From Thermosipho melanesiensis BI429 (GTDB lineage Bacteria; Thermotogota; Thermotogae; Thermotogales; Fervidobacteriaceae), in the NCBI RefSeq assembly GCF_000016905.1, contig NC_009616.1:248001-312000 (forward strand): a stretch of 64,000 bases of DNA, given 5' to 3'. The notes beneath the pieces are model-generated. The model made no database searches, was not told where the DNA came from, and was given only the letters and a program-made list of their open reading frames with translations. Both the position numbers and the translations under genes were made by a program. Positions 39,948-50,699 of this stretch are shown here, piece by piece. Numbering within the stretch: position 1 is the first letter of the stretch; each line of letters starts with the position of its first letter.

Positions 39948-40272
39948 CGTCACTTTTCCCATAAATATTATAACATTCTATTTTTTTACGAATGCATTTC
40001 CTGGAAGTTGCTAATTTATAAAATTATTTATTCGTGAGGCTTTGCGTACTTTTTGGTTTCGGAAAACCTACCCAATTTTTGGGCTATTTTTCTTGCTTAA
40101 CATAAACGTCACAAACTGTATTTTACAAACCATTTATTAAAGCTACTTTTTTGGTATGTTGTTAAAGGAAAATTACTGTAAATTTCGTAACGATTAAAAA
40201 GTGCATTGATTGCTTAGATTAATAAAAAGTTACTAAAAATTTTTTATTTTTAATATGAAAAATATTAAGGTG

Positions 40273-40932
40273 TTAAATCTTTTTCAAGACAACAGTTATT
40301 TCTCCCTTGGTTTTTTCAGAGAACCTTATTAACGCTTCACTTACTATTCCTTTAAAATATTCCTGATGAACCTTGGTTAATTCTCTTGCAATAAATATTT
40401 CTACATTTCCTAAAATATTTTGAATATCCACTAATGTTTTATTTAATCTTTCAGGATTTTCAAAAAACACAAAAATTTCCACGTCTAATTCTTTTATACT
40501 TCTCAACAACCTTCTTCTTTTTTTATCTCGAGGCATAAAACCTAAAAATAAAAATCTATTTCCATAAAATCCACTTGCAGTAACAGCTGTAGTAAGTGCA
40601 CTAACACCTGGAATAACATCCCACGGTATATTATTTTTATAGCACAAATTAACTAATTCAGCACCGGGATCTGCAATAACTGGCATTCCTGCATCTGATA
40701 AATACACTACATTTTTTCCCTCTTTTAAAAGTTTCGAAATCTTTTCCAATTTTCTTTTTGAGGAATGCTCATTAAATGAATCCAACGGTTTCTTTATAGA
40801 AAAAAAATTTAAGAGCTTCAAAGCTCTTCTCGTATCTTCTGCAAAAATATAATCTCCTTCTTTTAACATTTTTAATGCCCTTAAAGTAATATCCTCAAGA
40901 TTTCCTATTGGTGTCCCCACTATGTACAACAA
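40273..40932 (-). CDS. rsmI: 16S rRNA 2'-O-ribose C1402 methyltransferase
   Basis: RsmI methylates C1402 of 16S rRNA; it is a tetrapyrrole-methylase fold enzyme. The 219 residues have YIVGTPIGNLEDITLRAL, FAEDTRRALKLL, SFNEHSSKRK, YLSDAGMPVIADPGAELV, and IPGVSALTTAVTASGF, all family signatures. The protein lacks the long C-terminal extension of E. coli RsmI. The start is TTG with GAGGAG. It overlaps the lipM-like gene by 13 bases. Confidence 0.95.
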   Translation of the reverse strand: MLYIVGTPIGNLEDITLRALKMLKEGDYIFAEDTRRALKLLNFFSIKKPLDSFNEHSSKRKLEKISKLLKEGKNVVYLSDAGMPVIADPGAELVNLCYKNNIPWDVIPGVSALTTAVTASGFYGNRFLFLGFMPRDKKRRRLLRSIKELDVEIFVFFENPERLNKTLVDIQNILGNVEIFIARELTKVHQEYFKGIVSEALIRFSEKTKGEITVVLKKI

Positions 40933-41633
40933 AACCTTCTCCTCGCTTTCTGAGCCTCTTGCAATACTTTATCCAAATCTTTAAATTTTTTTAAACCAAA
41001 TACTTTATCAAATTCCACATATAAAGCATCTCTAACTTTTAATTCATTTAATATTTTGTATTGATCTAGACCATATTGTGTTATTTTTCTATCCAATTTT
41101 TTAAAACAGCTCTCAACATTATACGTTGTTTTTAAAACAATAGATCCATGTTGCAATACAAATGACTTTGTTCTCATTTGAGCACTACCTACAACCTTTT
41201 TATCATTTAATACAATTTCATACCAAGAAGGAGCATCGAAACAAATATGCGTGTTACCCCTTAAACCACGGCCAACCATTTTAACTGGTAAACCCATGTT
41301 ATTCAACGCATCAACTATTAATTTAGATAAAAACTTATACAACTTCAAAACAGATAATCTATATAAACTATGTCCATTTGGAATTACAACACTGTACGTT
41401 ATCTCATCCTTATGTAAAACAGCACGTCCACCTGTGGGCCTTCTCACACAATCTATGTCATTTTCTTTTAAAAATTCAAAATTAACATCATCTAAAGATT
41501 GATTTTTTCCCAACGATAGCGTAGGTCTTTCCCAAGTATAAAGTCTAAAAAATGGAACATTCAAAGTACCTAAAATATAATCGATTGCCATATTTAAATC
41601 TCCGGGTAAATCCCAAGTCTCGATGTAAAACAT
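40920..41633 (-). CDS. Lipoyl/octanoyl transferase, LipM-like
   Basis: A 237-residue BPL/LplA/LipB-type protein. RRPTGGRAVLH (about 65-75) is the lipoate-binding RRxxGGGxVxHD equivalent. CFDAPSWYEIVLNDKKVVGSAQMR carries a Cys in the context used by octanoyltransferase LipM (Cys followed by F and PSxYE), so octanoyl transfer from ACP is more likely than ATP-dependent ligation; a LplA role cannot be excluded. The short C-terminal tail is basic. It follows the 199-residue gene with no spacer. Confidence 0.82.
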   Translation of the reverse strand: MFYIETWDLPGDLNMAIDYILGTLNVPFFRLYTWERPTLSLGKNQSLDDVNFEFLKENDIDCVRRPTGGRAVLHKDEITYSVVIPNGHSLYRLSVLKLYKFLSKLIVDALNNMGLPVKMVGRGLRGNTHICFDAPSWYEIVLNDKKVVGSAQMRTKSFVLQHGSIVLKTTYNVESCFKKLDRKITQYGLDQYKILNELKVRDALYVEFDKVFGLKKFKDLDKVLQEAQKARRRFCCT

Positions 41634-42233
41634 CTAAACCCTCCTAAACGCATCAAGAACACTTTCAGCTATAGCTTCATATTTATTTTTCTTTAGTTCT
41701 GCTGCACCAATAATACTTTCTTCTTTTTGGTTATACATCTTAGAAATATGTGATACTACAAACTCTTTACCGGCAATTTTTAACTCAACTGCATCATCCA
41801 TTGAAATAGCAAAATCATGAACACTTTCAAGTGCCCTTAAAACGGCATTTCCAATAACAAGAGGTATATTTTTTGTTGTTTTTGGTCCAGAAAATTCACC
41901 AACATACATCTCCTGTCCATGCGTAATTTCAACCTTTACTTTTATGTTACGTTTATCTTCTTCCACTTCAAAATTAGTCAATTTGTATGGAACAACTTTT
42001 GAACTTTCAATTCCCAAATCAACCTGAGCAATGCTTATAACCTTCCTATCGATCTTTAATCCCAAACTTGCATATAAAACTGTTTCAATATCACGCACTA
42101 GTTGTTTTGGACTTTTTTCATCATCTGAAACAATATGTATCTCCACAATCTGGTCTTCTTCCATAACAACCCTTGCAGCTTGGACCCCTGGTATTTTAGA
42201 TAAGATACTTTCAATACTTTCTACGCTAACCAT
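41634..42233 (-). CDS. Uncharacterised protein with an N-terminal ACT-like domain
   Basis: A 199-residue cytosolic protein. The first about 75 residues (IPGVQAARVVMEEDQIVEIHIVSDDEK, PKQLVRDIETVLYASLGLKIDRKVISIAQV) form an alternating alpha/beta pattern that I have seen in other bacterial hypotheticals, with a PKQxxRDIE core. The second half (about 90-190) has VKVEITHGQ, GPKTTKNIPLVIGNAVLRAL and AVELKIAGKEFVV, possibly a second related domain. No catalytic motif is obvious. It sits directly before a lipM-like gene and after the 261-residue gene. Function unknown. Confidence 0.7.
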   Translation of the reverse strand: MVSVESIESILSKIPGVQAARVVMEEDQIVEIHIVSDDEKSPKQLVRDIETVLYASLGLKIDRKVISIAQVDLGIESSKVVPYKLTNFEVEEDKRNIKVKVEITHGQEMYVGEFSGPKTTKNIPLVIGNAVLRALESVHDFAISMDDAVELKIAGKEFVVSHISKMYNQKEESIIGAAELKKNKYEAIAESVLDAFRRV

Positions 42234-42234
42234 A

Positions 42235-43020
42235 CTATCCCCCCAAACCCTTTAAAAAATCCCTAAATTTTTCAAAGTCTTTTACAAAACTCTCTACATA
42301 TTTCCACTTTGCATCTAAATCATTAAGCTCAATCTTAAACATACCTATAACATTATTTCTTAAATCGGAAACAGGAAAATATTTCCCAGATTGAAACATA
42401 TATTTGTTCTTTAAAAACGTAAAGAACTCCGCATATAGATTTCTATTTTCTTCTCCAATTCCAACAAAATAAACACCGTCATCCGTAAGAAAAATTCTTA
42501 AAAAACCATATTTTTTCCCATTTAAATCCAAAAATTTTTCATAAGTTTTATCATCAACCTTTTTTGAAAAACTCAACCAGTTCTTACCAGTTACTTCTTC
42601 TGAAAATAGCTCTTTGGAAATTAAAGATTTCTCTCCACCTAACGCCAAAAAATGGGTTAAAATAGGAAATTTCAATATCCCTGCCGTAATCTTTGGTAAA
42701 CTTCTCTTTGTAAAATTACTTATATATAAATTCTCCAATCCTTCGTTAAAATAATCTTTTAATTTATAAAAAGATGGAGTTTTTAAAAACGGATTTGAAA
42801 GTGATATACCAAAAAAGAATTTTTCTTCAGGTGTATATCCTACATTAAGGGAAAAAACTCCTTCAGAACAAATGGAAACAAGCATTAGATGTTTATGAAA
42901 AACATCCAACACTTCTTTATAGCTATATAAAAACTCAACTAATTTTTTTCTATCTTTTTCAAGAATTTTACGAGTTTCCTCAAAAACAGGTCTTAATTTC
43001 TCAGGGCCAAAATATACCAT
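42235..43020 (-). CDS. Hypothetical protein, 261 residues
   Basis: No recognised family, signal peptide or membrane segment. It is rich in Phe, Lys and Leu. N-terminal part is helical (RPVFEETRKILEKDRKKLVEFLYSYKEVL); the middle and C-terminal parts have mixed strands (FGISLSNPFL, KYGFLRIFLTDDGVYFVGIG). ATG follows GGAG by 6 bases. It follows a small Cys-rich gene and precedes the 199-residue gene by 1-2 bases, in the operon that starts with a GAF/PAS histidine kinase. Function unknown. Confidence 0.6.
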   Translation of the reverse strand: MVYFGPEKLRPVFEETRKILEKDRKKLVEFLYSYKEVLDVFHKHLMLVSICSEGVFSLNVGYTPEEKFFFGISLSNPFLKTPSFYKLKDYFNEGLENLYISNFTKRSLPKITAGILKFPILTHFLALGGEKSLISKELFSEEVTGKNWLSFSKKVDDKTYEKFLDLNGKKYGFLRIFLTDDGVYFVGIGEENRNLYAEFFTFLKNKYMFQSGKYFPVSDLRNNVIGMFKIELNDLDAKWKYVESFVKDFEKFRDFLKGLGG

Positions 43021-43215
43021 TTATTTTCTCCTACTTACAAAATATTCAATACTTCTGTTCCAAGTTTTTTCTTCTTCGTCAGTAAAATAACAAGCAGGCA
43101 ACTCCCCATGTGCTCTATGATAAGCCAAACATTCACAACACTTTCCCTTACGAGGACATCCAGGATAGCTACAATTACAATTATTTAGATTTTTTTCGAA
43201 ATTTTCGCAATGCAT
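43021..43215 (-). CDS. Small Cys-rich protein (DUF6485-like)
   Basis: A 64-residue protein with eight cysteines: [23 protein letters not shown], then PACYF. The layout (CxCxxxxCxxxGxCCxC then HR, then LPACYF) matches the DUF6485 family of probable metal-binding small proteins. Function unknown. It shares a boundary base with panD (43215) and is followed directly by the 261-residue gene. Confidence 0.8.
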   Translation of the reverse strand: MHCENFEKNLNNCNCSYPGCPRKGKCCECLAYHRAHGELPACYFTDEEEKTWNRSIEYFVSRRK

Positions 43216-43574
43216 TAAGTTCCCTCCCTTATTTCAACTACTTCATTATCTTCATTCATTATTAACACCCTTGGTCCTTTGTATTCGTCATTTTCATACA
43301 TTCCAAAGGCCATAATAATTACTCTGTCGCCTTGTTCAACCAATCTCGCAGCTGCACCGTTCACCACTATCTTTCTACTTCCTTTTTCTTCAGGTATAGT
43401 ATATGTAACAAATCTTTGACCATTATTCACGTCTGCAACTAACACTAATTCATATGGCTTTATATTTGACTTTTCCAATAATTCCACATCTATCCCTATA
43501 CTTCCCATATAGTTAATACTCTTATCCGTAACCTTGGCCATGTGAATTTTTGATTTAAGTAAAATTTCTTGCAT
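43215..43574 (-). CDS. panD: Aspartate 1-decarboxylase proenzyme
   Basis: PanD decarboxylates aspartate to beta-alanine for pantothenate and CoA. The 119-residue proenzyme self-cleaves between Gly24 and Ser25 (NYMGSIGID) to make the pyruvoyl cofactor. Other hallmarks are [23 protein letters not shown] and [19 protein letters not shown]. The ATG at 43574 is 8 bases after GAGG, while the ATG at 43583 directly abuts it. It lies immediately after the histidine kinase gene; panB and panC are not in the window. Confidence 0.96.
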   Translation of the reverse strand: MQEILLKSKIHMAKVTDKSINYMGSIGIDVELLEKSNIKPYELVLVADVNNGQRFVTYTIPEEKGSRKIVVNGAAARLVEQGDRVIIMAFGMYENDEYKGPRVLIMNEDNEVVEIREGT

Positions 43575-43575
43575 C

Positions 43576-46179
43576 CTACTCATCCTCGCTTTCTAATGGT
43601 AATTCAAATATAAATGCATTTCCATCTTTATCAGGTTCTACCCAAATCTTCCCATTATGCTCATCCTCAACTATCTTTTTACAGATAGGAAGTCCCAATC
43701 CCGTTCCATGAACCTTTGTTGTAAAAAATGGAATAAACAATTTCTCCAGCACATCCTTAGGTATGGGTGTACCTTGATTCCAAACTTTTACCCTAACTTT
43801 ACTCAAATATTTTCCTACCTCAATTAATATTTTACCACCGTATGGTGTTTCATCAATAGCGTTTTGCAAAAGATTTATCAAAACTTGTTTTATTCTCTGC
43901 TTATCTGCATAAACTTCTATGTTTTCGTTATCTGTTTTGAATTCAAACAATATATTTTTTTCTTTTATTCTATCTTCAAATAAAATATATACTTCCGTTA
44001 TTAATTCATTTAGATTAAATTCAGCAAACTCCATAACTTTTTTGTCCCTACTAAACTCTAAAATTTCACTAACTATCCCTTCCAACCTAACAATTTCATC
44101 TGAAATAATTTTTATATATTTTCTCCTCTTACTATCATCATCTATATATTTTTCAAGTCTTTTAACAAATCCTCCTAAGACTGAAATAGGATTTCTAAGT
44201 TCGTGAACAACCCGCGCCGCCATTTCGCCTAATGCCGCTAATTTTTCTTGTTTTTTTCTCTCTTTCTCTAAAATAACTCTCTCAGTAACATCTTCAAATG
44301 TAACAATAACACCTTTTATCAATAATCTTTCTGCATCCCAAAGCGGCGAAATAGAAACATCAAAATACTTTTCTTGTCCTAAAACCGGAATAAGATAATT
44401 TGAAAGCTTTATTTCTTCCTTCATTTTCAACACTTCAAAAGCCATACTCTCAATATCCTCAAACTCCGTTCCCAAATTTGCCAATCTTTTTTCAAGCATT
44501 TGTTCCTTATTCCTGCCAAAATAATACTCTGCACGTGAATTCCATTCAGTAATAATCCCATCTTTTCTAATAACAACAACTGCCGCAGATAAATTTTGCA
44601 AAATAAGATCTGAAAATTCCTTTAAAAACTCCACTAAACTTTTTTGCTTTTCAAGGTTTAAAGTTTTATCTTTCAATTCCTTGTAATTTAACGCATTTTC
44701 TATTGCAAGGCCTGCACTGTCTGAAATTAACCTTAAAATCTCTATATCAACATTTGAAATCCTATGCCCAGAGTATTTATTATCCAAAATTACAACACCA
44801 ATTGTATCGTTCTTTCCAATAAGCGGTACTATAACAAATTCGTCTACATCCAAAACGGAAATTATATAATCTAATTCATCTTCCAACACCTTCTTATTCA
44901 CATGAACAATCTTTCTTCTAACAACTGCTCTTTCCAAAAACTTGCTAGATCTATATGGAAACATCTTATCTTTTATTTTTTTAGTTAATTCATTACTTAA
45001 ACCAAGTGCCAAAGACTCTTCCCTCAAGTATTGAACAATGTCTGCATACTTCATGGCTCTCTGATTGGCTTTCTTCCAAATTGTATCAACTTCTTCCTCA
45101 TTTGCTGGACCAATCCAAGCCTTTCCAATTAACACATTTTTCTCATTATCTTTTAGCAAAAGAAGTGCTCTGTTAAACCCCAAAGCTCTTCCTGAAGTTA
45201 ATCCAATCATAAATATCTTCAGAACATTACTGGGATCGTTGCTGCTTCTCATTGCCTGATTTAAATAATGCACTATACTCATTTTTCTAAGTTGCTCTTT
45301 TTGATTTTCAATTAATTGTTCGTGCTCTTTCTTTAAATTATTCAATTTCTCAATCTCAGATTTTAGATTTTTGTAAAACGTAAGCCTTGATACTCCTAAA
45401 TTAAATCTTTTAACCGCTGAAATCACTAGATCTAGGTCAAAAACCTCATAACTTTTGTCTGGAATATATCCTTTTCCATGTTTTTTATTTATAAAAACAA
45501 GCCATTTTTCACTATCAACAGGCGTTGTTAATAACGATTTCACCTTCAAATCTGTTCCCAAAAAATTTATATTGGGTTTTATCAATATTTGTGGTTTTTG
45601 TTTAAATACAAAAAGCGCAAAATCAGAGTATCCAGGAATCCTTTTTCCAATAAAATCTTGAGGTTCAGAATATTTTATACGATAATCTTCTCCAATTTTT
45701 TCAACAAACATAACTAAATCACTAGGTAAATACAAGGAAATTTCTTTTACAAAGTTCCTTTCTAACTCATACAGCTCCTTACTTTTTTCAAATACATCAG
45801 TTAACTTCAAAATATTTTCCAGTTTTTCCCTTCTCTTTTCTATTAAAAAAAGGTCATATGTAAGGCAAAAAAGTTTTGAAAATTCATATAAAAATCTTTT
45901 ATCTTTAACCTCTCCTGAAAAAAATATCGCTCCAATTTTTTTCTCATTAAAACATAGCGGGAATATATTTTCCCTACCATCTGCTGGAATCTTGTTACCA
46001 ACATCTTTTCCAGCAATTACTCGATAAACATTTTTTCTCTCCTCATAAATAGAAAGACTCAAATTACTTATTTGCAATTTATCCTCTAAAATCCTAACTA
46101 TTTTCTCCAAATATTCATTTGGATAACCAATCTCAAATAATTCTTTAATTGCATTGTAAACCAAAGAAAACTCTATCAT
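43576..46179 (-). CDS. Soluble histidine kinase with GAF and PAS domains
   Basis: An 867-residue kinase. Its N-terminal 500 residues are sensory with probably two to three GAF-like modules (for example about 330-510, IVPLIGKNDTIGVVILDNKYSGHRI, and a coiled coil at about 275-300). A PAS domain is around 530-640 (AAVVVIRKDGIITEWNSRAEYYFG). The phospho-acceptor is His659 (VVHELRNP), N-box Asn773 (LLQNAID) and G-box GTGLGLP near 825-831. There are no membrane segments, and no partner response regulator is adjacent. ATG after GAGGTGATTGT. It heads a seven-gene operon. Confidence 0.93.
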   Translation of the reverse strand: MIEFSLVYNAIKELFEIGYPNEYLEKIVRILEDKLQISNLSLSIYEERKNVYRVIAGKDVGNKIPADGRENIFPLCFNEKKIGAIFFSGEVKDKRFLYEFSKLFCLTYDLFLIEKRREKLENILKLTDVFEKSKELYELERNFVKEISLYLPSDLVMFVEKIGEDYRIKYSEPQDFIGKRIPGYSDFALFVFKQKPQILIKPNINFLGTDLKVKSLLTTPVDSEKWLVFINKKHGKGYIPDKSYEVFDLDLVISAVKRFNLGVSRLTFYKNLKSEIEKLNNLKKEHEQLIENQKEQLRKMSIVHYLNQAMRSSNDPSNVLKIFMIGLTSGRALGFNRALLLLKDNEKNVLIGKAWIGPANEEEVDTIWKKANQRAMKYADIVQYLREESLALGLSNELTKKIKDKMFPYRSSKFLERAVVRRKIVHVNKKVLEDELDYIISVLDVDEFVIVPLIGKNDTIGVVILDNKYSGHRISNVDIEILRLISDSAGLAIENALNYKELKDKTLNLEKQKSLVEFLKEFSDLILQNLSAAVVVIRKDGIITEWNSRAEYYFGRNKEQMLEKRLANLGTEFEDIESMAFEVLKMKEEIKLSNYLIPVLGQEKYFDVSISPLWDAERLLIKGVIVTFEDVTERVILEKERKKQEKLAALGEMAARVVHELRNPISVLGGFVKRLEKYIDDDSKRRKYIKIISDEIVRLEGIVSEILEFSRDKKVMEFAEFNLNELITEVYILFEDRIKEKNILFEFKTDNENIEVYADKQRIKQVLINLLQNAIDETPYGGKILIEVGKYLSKVRVKVWNQGTPIPKDVLEKLFIPFFTTKVHGTGLGLPICKKIVEDEHNGKIWVEPDKDGNAFIFELPLESEDE

Positions 46180-46207
46180 ACAATCACCTCAATTATATTT
46201 TAACATA

Positions 46208-46239
46208 AAAAAACAAGCAGCACCCAATTGGGTGCTGCT
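46208..46239 (-). terminator. Terminator after hpf
   Basis: A 10-bp perfect stem AGCAGCACCC/GGGTGCTGCT with an AATT centre (46216-46239), followed on the minus strand by TGTTTTTTTATG. It marks the end of the long recJ-to-hpf run. Confidence 0.9.
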
Positions 46240-46256
46240 GAAAAATTTAAACAGAT

Positions 46257-46787
46257 TTATTCTTGAAACTCGTACAACACATAACCTCCATTTTTCCCTT
46301 TAATCAACATATTTATCTCGTTTGTCTCCATGTTTCTAAACACAAAAAACTCATGGTTCATAACATCCATTTGTGCAATAGCCTCTTCTAAACTTGTTAT
46401 CATCAAATTTACTCTTTTCACATTTGAAATCTTTTCTTCAGTTATCTCTTCGGGCATCTCTTCTTTAAATACTTCACCCAAACCCTTGACATTAGCTTTA
46501 TGTGTTGGCCTTACATAATCCCTTTCTCTTTTTATCTTTTTCTCAAATGAATCTGTCAAAAGATCAATCAAATTATATACATCCGTAGATTTCTCACTCA
46601 CCACCAAATCTTTTCCCAAATAATGTACCATAATTTTTCCAACATATTCAGAAGAATCTTTCTCTAATTTGACATCTAAACGAACATTATCTTCCACAAC
46701 CCTATCAATTTTTTCTAATCTTTTTTCCAGATAATTTTTCAAAGCTTCTGTTGTTTCAACACCTTTTGTTGAAATTCGATATTCCAT
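46257..46787 (-). CDS. hpf: Long-form ribosome hibernation promoting factor
   Basis: A 176-residue HPF of the long type that dimerises 70S ribosomes. The N-terminal RaiA domain (1-100) shows ISTKGVETTEALKNYLEKRLEKIDRV and YNLIDLLTDSFEKKIKRERD. The C-terminal dimerisation domain (about 115-176) has VKRVNLMITSLEEAIAQMDVMNHEFFVFRNMETNEINMLIKGKNGGYVL, a conserved layout. ATG after AGGAGGTG. It follows the small membrane protein by 11 bases. Confidence 0.95.
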   Translation of the reverse strand: MEYRISTKGVETTEALKNYLEKRLEKIDRVVEDNVRLDVKLEKDSSEYVGKIMVHYLGKDLVVSEKSTDVYNLIDLLTDSFEKKIKRERDYVRPTHKANVKGLGEVFKEEMPEEITEEKISNVKRVNLMITSLEEAIAQMDVMNHEFFVFRNMETNEINMLIKGKNGGYVLYEFQE

Positions 46788-46798
46788 AAAATCACCTC

Positions 46799-47269
46799 CT
46801 AATGGTTTTCTCGTTTACTCCCAAGTCTAAAGTTTATCTCCGGTGCTAATTCTAAAAGATAAAATGATAAGGTTAATACAACAAATAATACTTTTAAATA
46901 AATATTACTTTTTTCTAACTTTTTACCTACTATCAATATTAATGATATCATAAGTGACCCTGAAATAAAAAACAACAAGGGAAAGAAATATGCTAAAAAA
47001 CTAAAAGCAATAGAAAAAATAATGTAAAAATAAAATATCAATCGGTTATTTTTGCTTATTTCGGGAAACCTAAAACACCACTTCCACAAAATTATCACAT
47101 AACCAAGTACACCAATAATAAATATTGTATTAGAAATTAAAATCTTGTTTAAAACAAAACTAAAAAATAAATTCGATACAAAGCCAATGGAAAATAGTAT
47201 ACTGGTAAATATTACAAAATCATCGCTTGGAAGTTGATATGAAAATAACTTTACAAGTTGCTTTTCCAT
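46799..47269 (-). CDS. Small integral membrane protein, unknown
   Basis: A 156-residue hydrophobic protein with four to five predicted membrane helices (about 17-40, 44-62, 74-95, 98-112 and 122-140), rich in Phe, Ile and Leu. I recognise no family. It lies between a DegV gene and hpf. Its ATG at 47269 has no close ribosome-binding site; the only GGAGG is 15 bases upstream and inside a hairpin (47274-47290), so the start or its regulation is uncertain. Confidence 0.65.
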   Translation of the reverse strand: MEKQLVKLFSYQLPSDDFVIFTSILFSIGFVSNLFFSFVLNKILISNTIFIIGVLGYVIILWKWCFRFPEISKNNRLIFYFYIIFSIAFSFLAYFFPLLFFISGSLMISLILIVGKKLEKSNIYLKVLFVVLTLSFYLLELAPEINFRLGSKRENH

Positions 47270-47273
47270 AATA

Positions 47274-47290
47274 TGGAGGTTGTACCTCCA
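47274..47290 (-). promoter_or_regulatory. Hairpin sequestering the GGAGG before the membrane protein gene
   Basis: Minus strand TGGAGGT, a 3-base loop and ACCTCCA form a perfect 7-bp stem, directly 5' of the putative start of the 156-residue gene. The Shine-Dalgarno-like GGAGG is in the 5' arm. Confidence 0.55.
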
Positions 47291-47305
47291 TTCCCCCCTT
47301 CAAAA

Positions 47306-48127
47306 TCAAAATTGACCTATAACAATTCCAAATACTTCTGGTCCAGTATGAACACCTACTGCTGCACTAATCTGCGCAACATCCTTTATGTTAAAATGTT
47401 CAATTACCTTATCCAAATATTTTCTGTATTTTTCACTACCATATCCAGCAATGATATATGGATTTTTTAAATTTGAAGACTCTATAAACTCCTCACCAAT
47501 TTCTATCAATTTTTCTACGACATTTGTAAATTTTCGTTCCTTTGCAACCACTTCTACTTCACCTTCACTATTCACTGTTAAAATAGGCTTAATCTTTAAA
47601 ATCCTTCCCAACAAAGCTTTTGCTTTTCCTATTCTTCCACCTTTTTCTAAATATTTCAACGACATAACTCCAAAAAATAACTTTGTCTTTTTCCTTAATT
47701 CGTCAACTAACTCCTGTGTTATTTCTTTTCCTTCTTCTAAATAATGAACTATACCTCTAAATATAGCATATAATTCTACACTAGCAGTCTTCAAATCCAA
47801 AACCGTAACTTTATCCTTATACGGTGCACTAATTGCCCTAAACATGTTGTATGTTCCACTCAACTTACTCGATAATGCAAGCATATATACATGCTCATAT
47901 TCATCAATTAGCTTTTTTACTAACTCTTCTGTCTCTTTTGGGTTAGGTAATGATGTGGAAAAATCTTCCGCACTGTCCAACATACTATAGAAATCATCTA
48001 CGGACAAATTCTTCTTATCAATATACTCAACACCATCTATGTAAACCCTCAACGGCGCTAAAAAGATTGGGTATTTTGTTTCAACATTAGGTTTATCAAA
48101 TGAAGAATCAACGATAAAAGCTACCAT
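47306..48127 (-). CDS. DegV family protein (fatty-acid-binding FakB-like)
   Basis: A 273-residue DegV protein. The N-terminal domain (VDSSFDKPNVETKYPIFLAPLRVYIDG), FSTSLPNPKETEELV (the SQPS-like Ser-containing lipid-head-group motif), LALSSKLSGTYNMF and a C-terminal domain with GVHTGPEVFGIVIG, where the His-Thr-Gly-Pro segment contacts the acyl carboxylate in FakB. It probably presents fatty acids to the FakA-like kinase at 3031-4644. It follows atpC by 4 bases and ends the ATP synthase cluster. Confidence 0.92.
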   Translation of the reverse strand: MVAFIVDSSFDKPNVETKYPIFLAPLRVYIDGVEYIDKKNLSVDDFYSMLDSAEDFSTSLPNPKETEELVKKLIDEYEHVYMLALSSKLSGTYNMFRAISAPYKDKVTVLDLKTASVELYAIFRGIVHYLEEGKEITQELVDELRKKTKLFFGVMSLKYLEKGGRIGKAKALLGRILKIKPILTVNSEGEVEVVAKERKFTNVVEKLIEIGEEFIESSNLKNPYIIAGYGSEKYRKYLDKVIEHFNIKDVAQISAAVGVHTGPEVFGIVIGQF

Positions 48128-48131
48128 ATTA

Positions 48132-48407
48132 CTATCCTCCTAAATATTCATGGGGATTTATTTCATTTTTCACATCCTCTGTTAATATTATAACATTTTC
48201 CCCGTCACAATGTAAAAAACCATCATCAATGATATACTCAAACTTTTTATCAAATTTCTTAACTATTATCTTATCAACCCTCAATTTAGCAATAATTGGT
48301 GCCCTGTTTTTTAATATTCCCATTTCTCCCTCCACCGTTCTAACAGTTACTATATCCACCTCTTCATCTAAAAACAAGCCATTTGGATAAAATATTTTTA
48401 AACGCAA
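48132..48407 (-). CDS. atpC: ATP synthase epsilon subunit
   Basis: The epsilon subunit of the F1 stalk, short form of 91 residues, containing IFYPNGLFLDEEVDIVTVRTVEGEMGIL and YIIDDGFLHCDGENVIILTEDV. The C-terminal helical hairpin of longer versions is missing, so ATP-dependent auto-inhibition may be reduced. The start is TTG at 48407 placed 6-7 bases after GGAGGTG; upstream in-frame codons read through a hairpin. The separation from atpD by a terminator-like structure is described separately. Confidence 0.9.
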   Translation of the reverse strand: MRLKIFYPNGLFLDEEVDIVTVRTVEGEMGILKNRAPIIAKLRVDKIIVKKFDKKFEYIIDDGFLHCDGENVIILTEDVKNEINPHEYLGG

Positions 48408-48426
48408 ATTTCCACCTCCAAAAAAT

Positions 48427-50694
<2,268 letters not shown>

Positions 50695-50699
50695 TTAAA

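Larger units (their letters stand above)
39702..40272. other. Gene-poor stretch with CRISPR-repeat relics
   Basis: About 570 bases with no open frame that looks coding. It holds the degenerate repeats and hairpin described separately (39812-39947). The remainder (39948-40272) is AT-rich with small inverted repeats such as CCCAATTTTTGGG near 40072 and a weak AT-rich hairpin at 40250-40268 that could end the rsmI operon. I see no known RNA gene in it. Confidence 0.7.

Noticed and set aside
40020-40100. Riboswitch candidates upstream of rsmI or the cold-shock gene
   Set aside because: No conserved riboswitch core recognised, and the region lies downstream, not upstream, of rsmI.
39970-40250. 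Possible structured RNA (tmRNA, SRP RNA, 6S) in the gene-poor stretch
   Set aside because: I looked for the tmRNA tag and acceptor ends and the SRP GGAAGCAGC loop and found neither; only short inverted repeats are visible.
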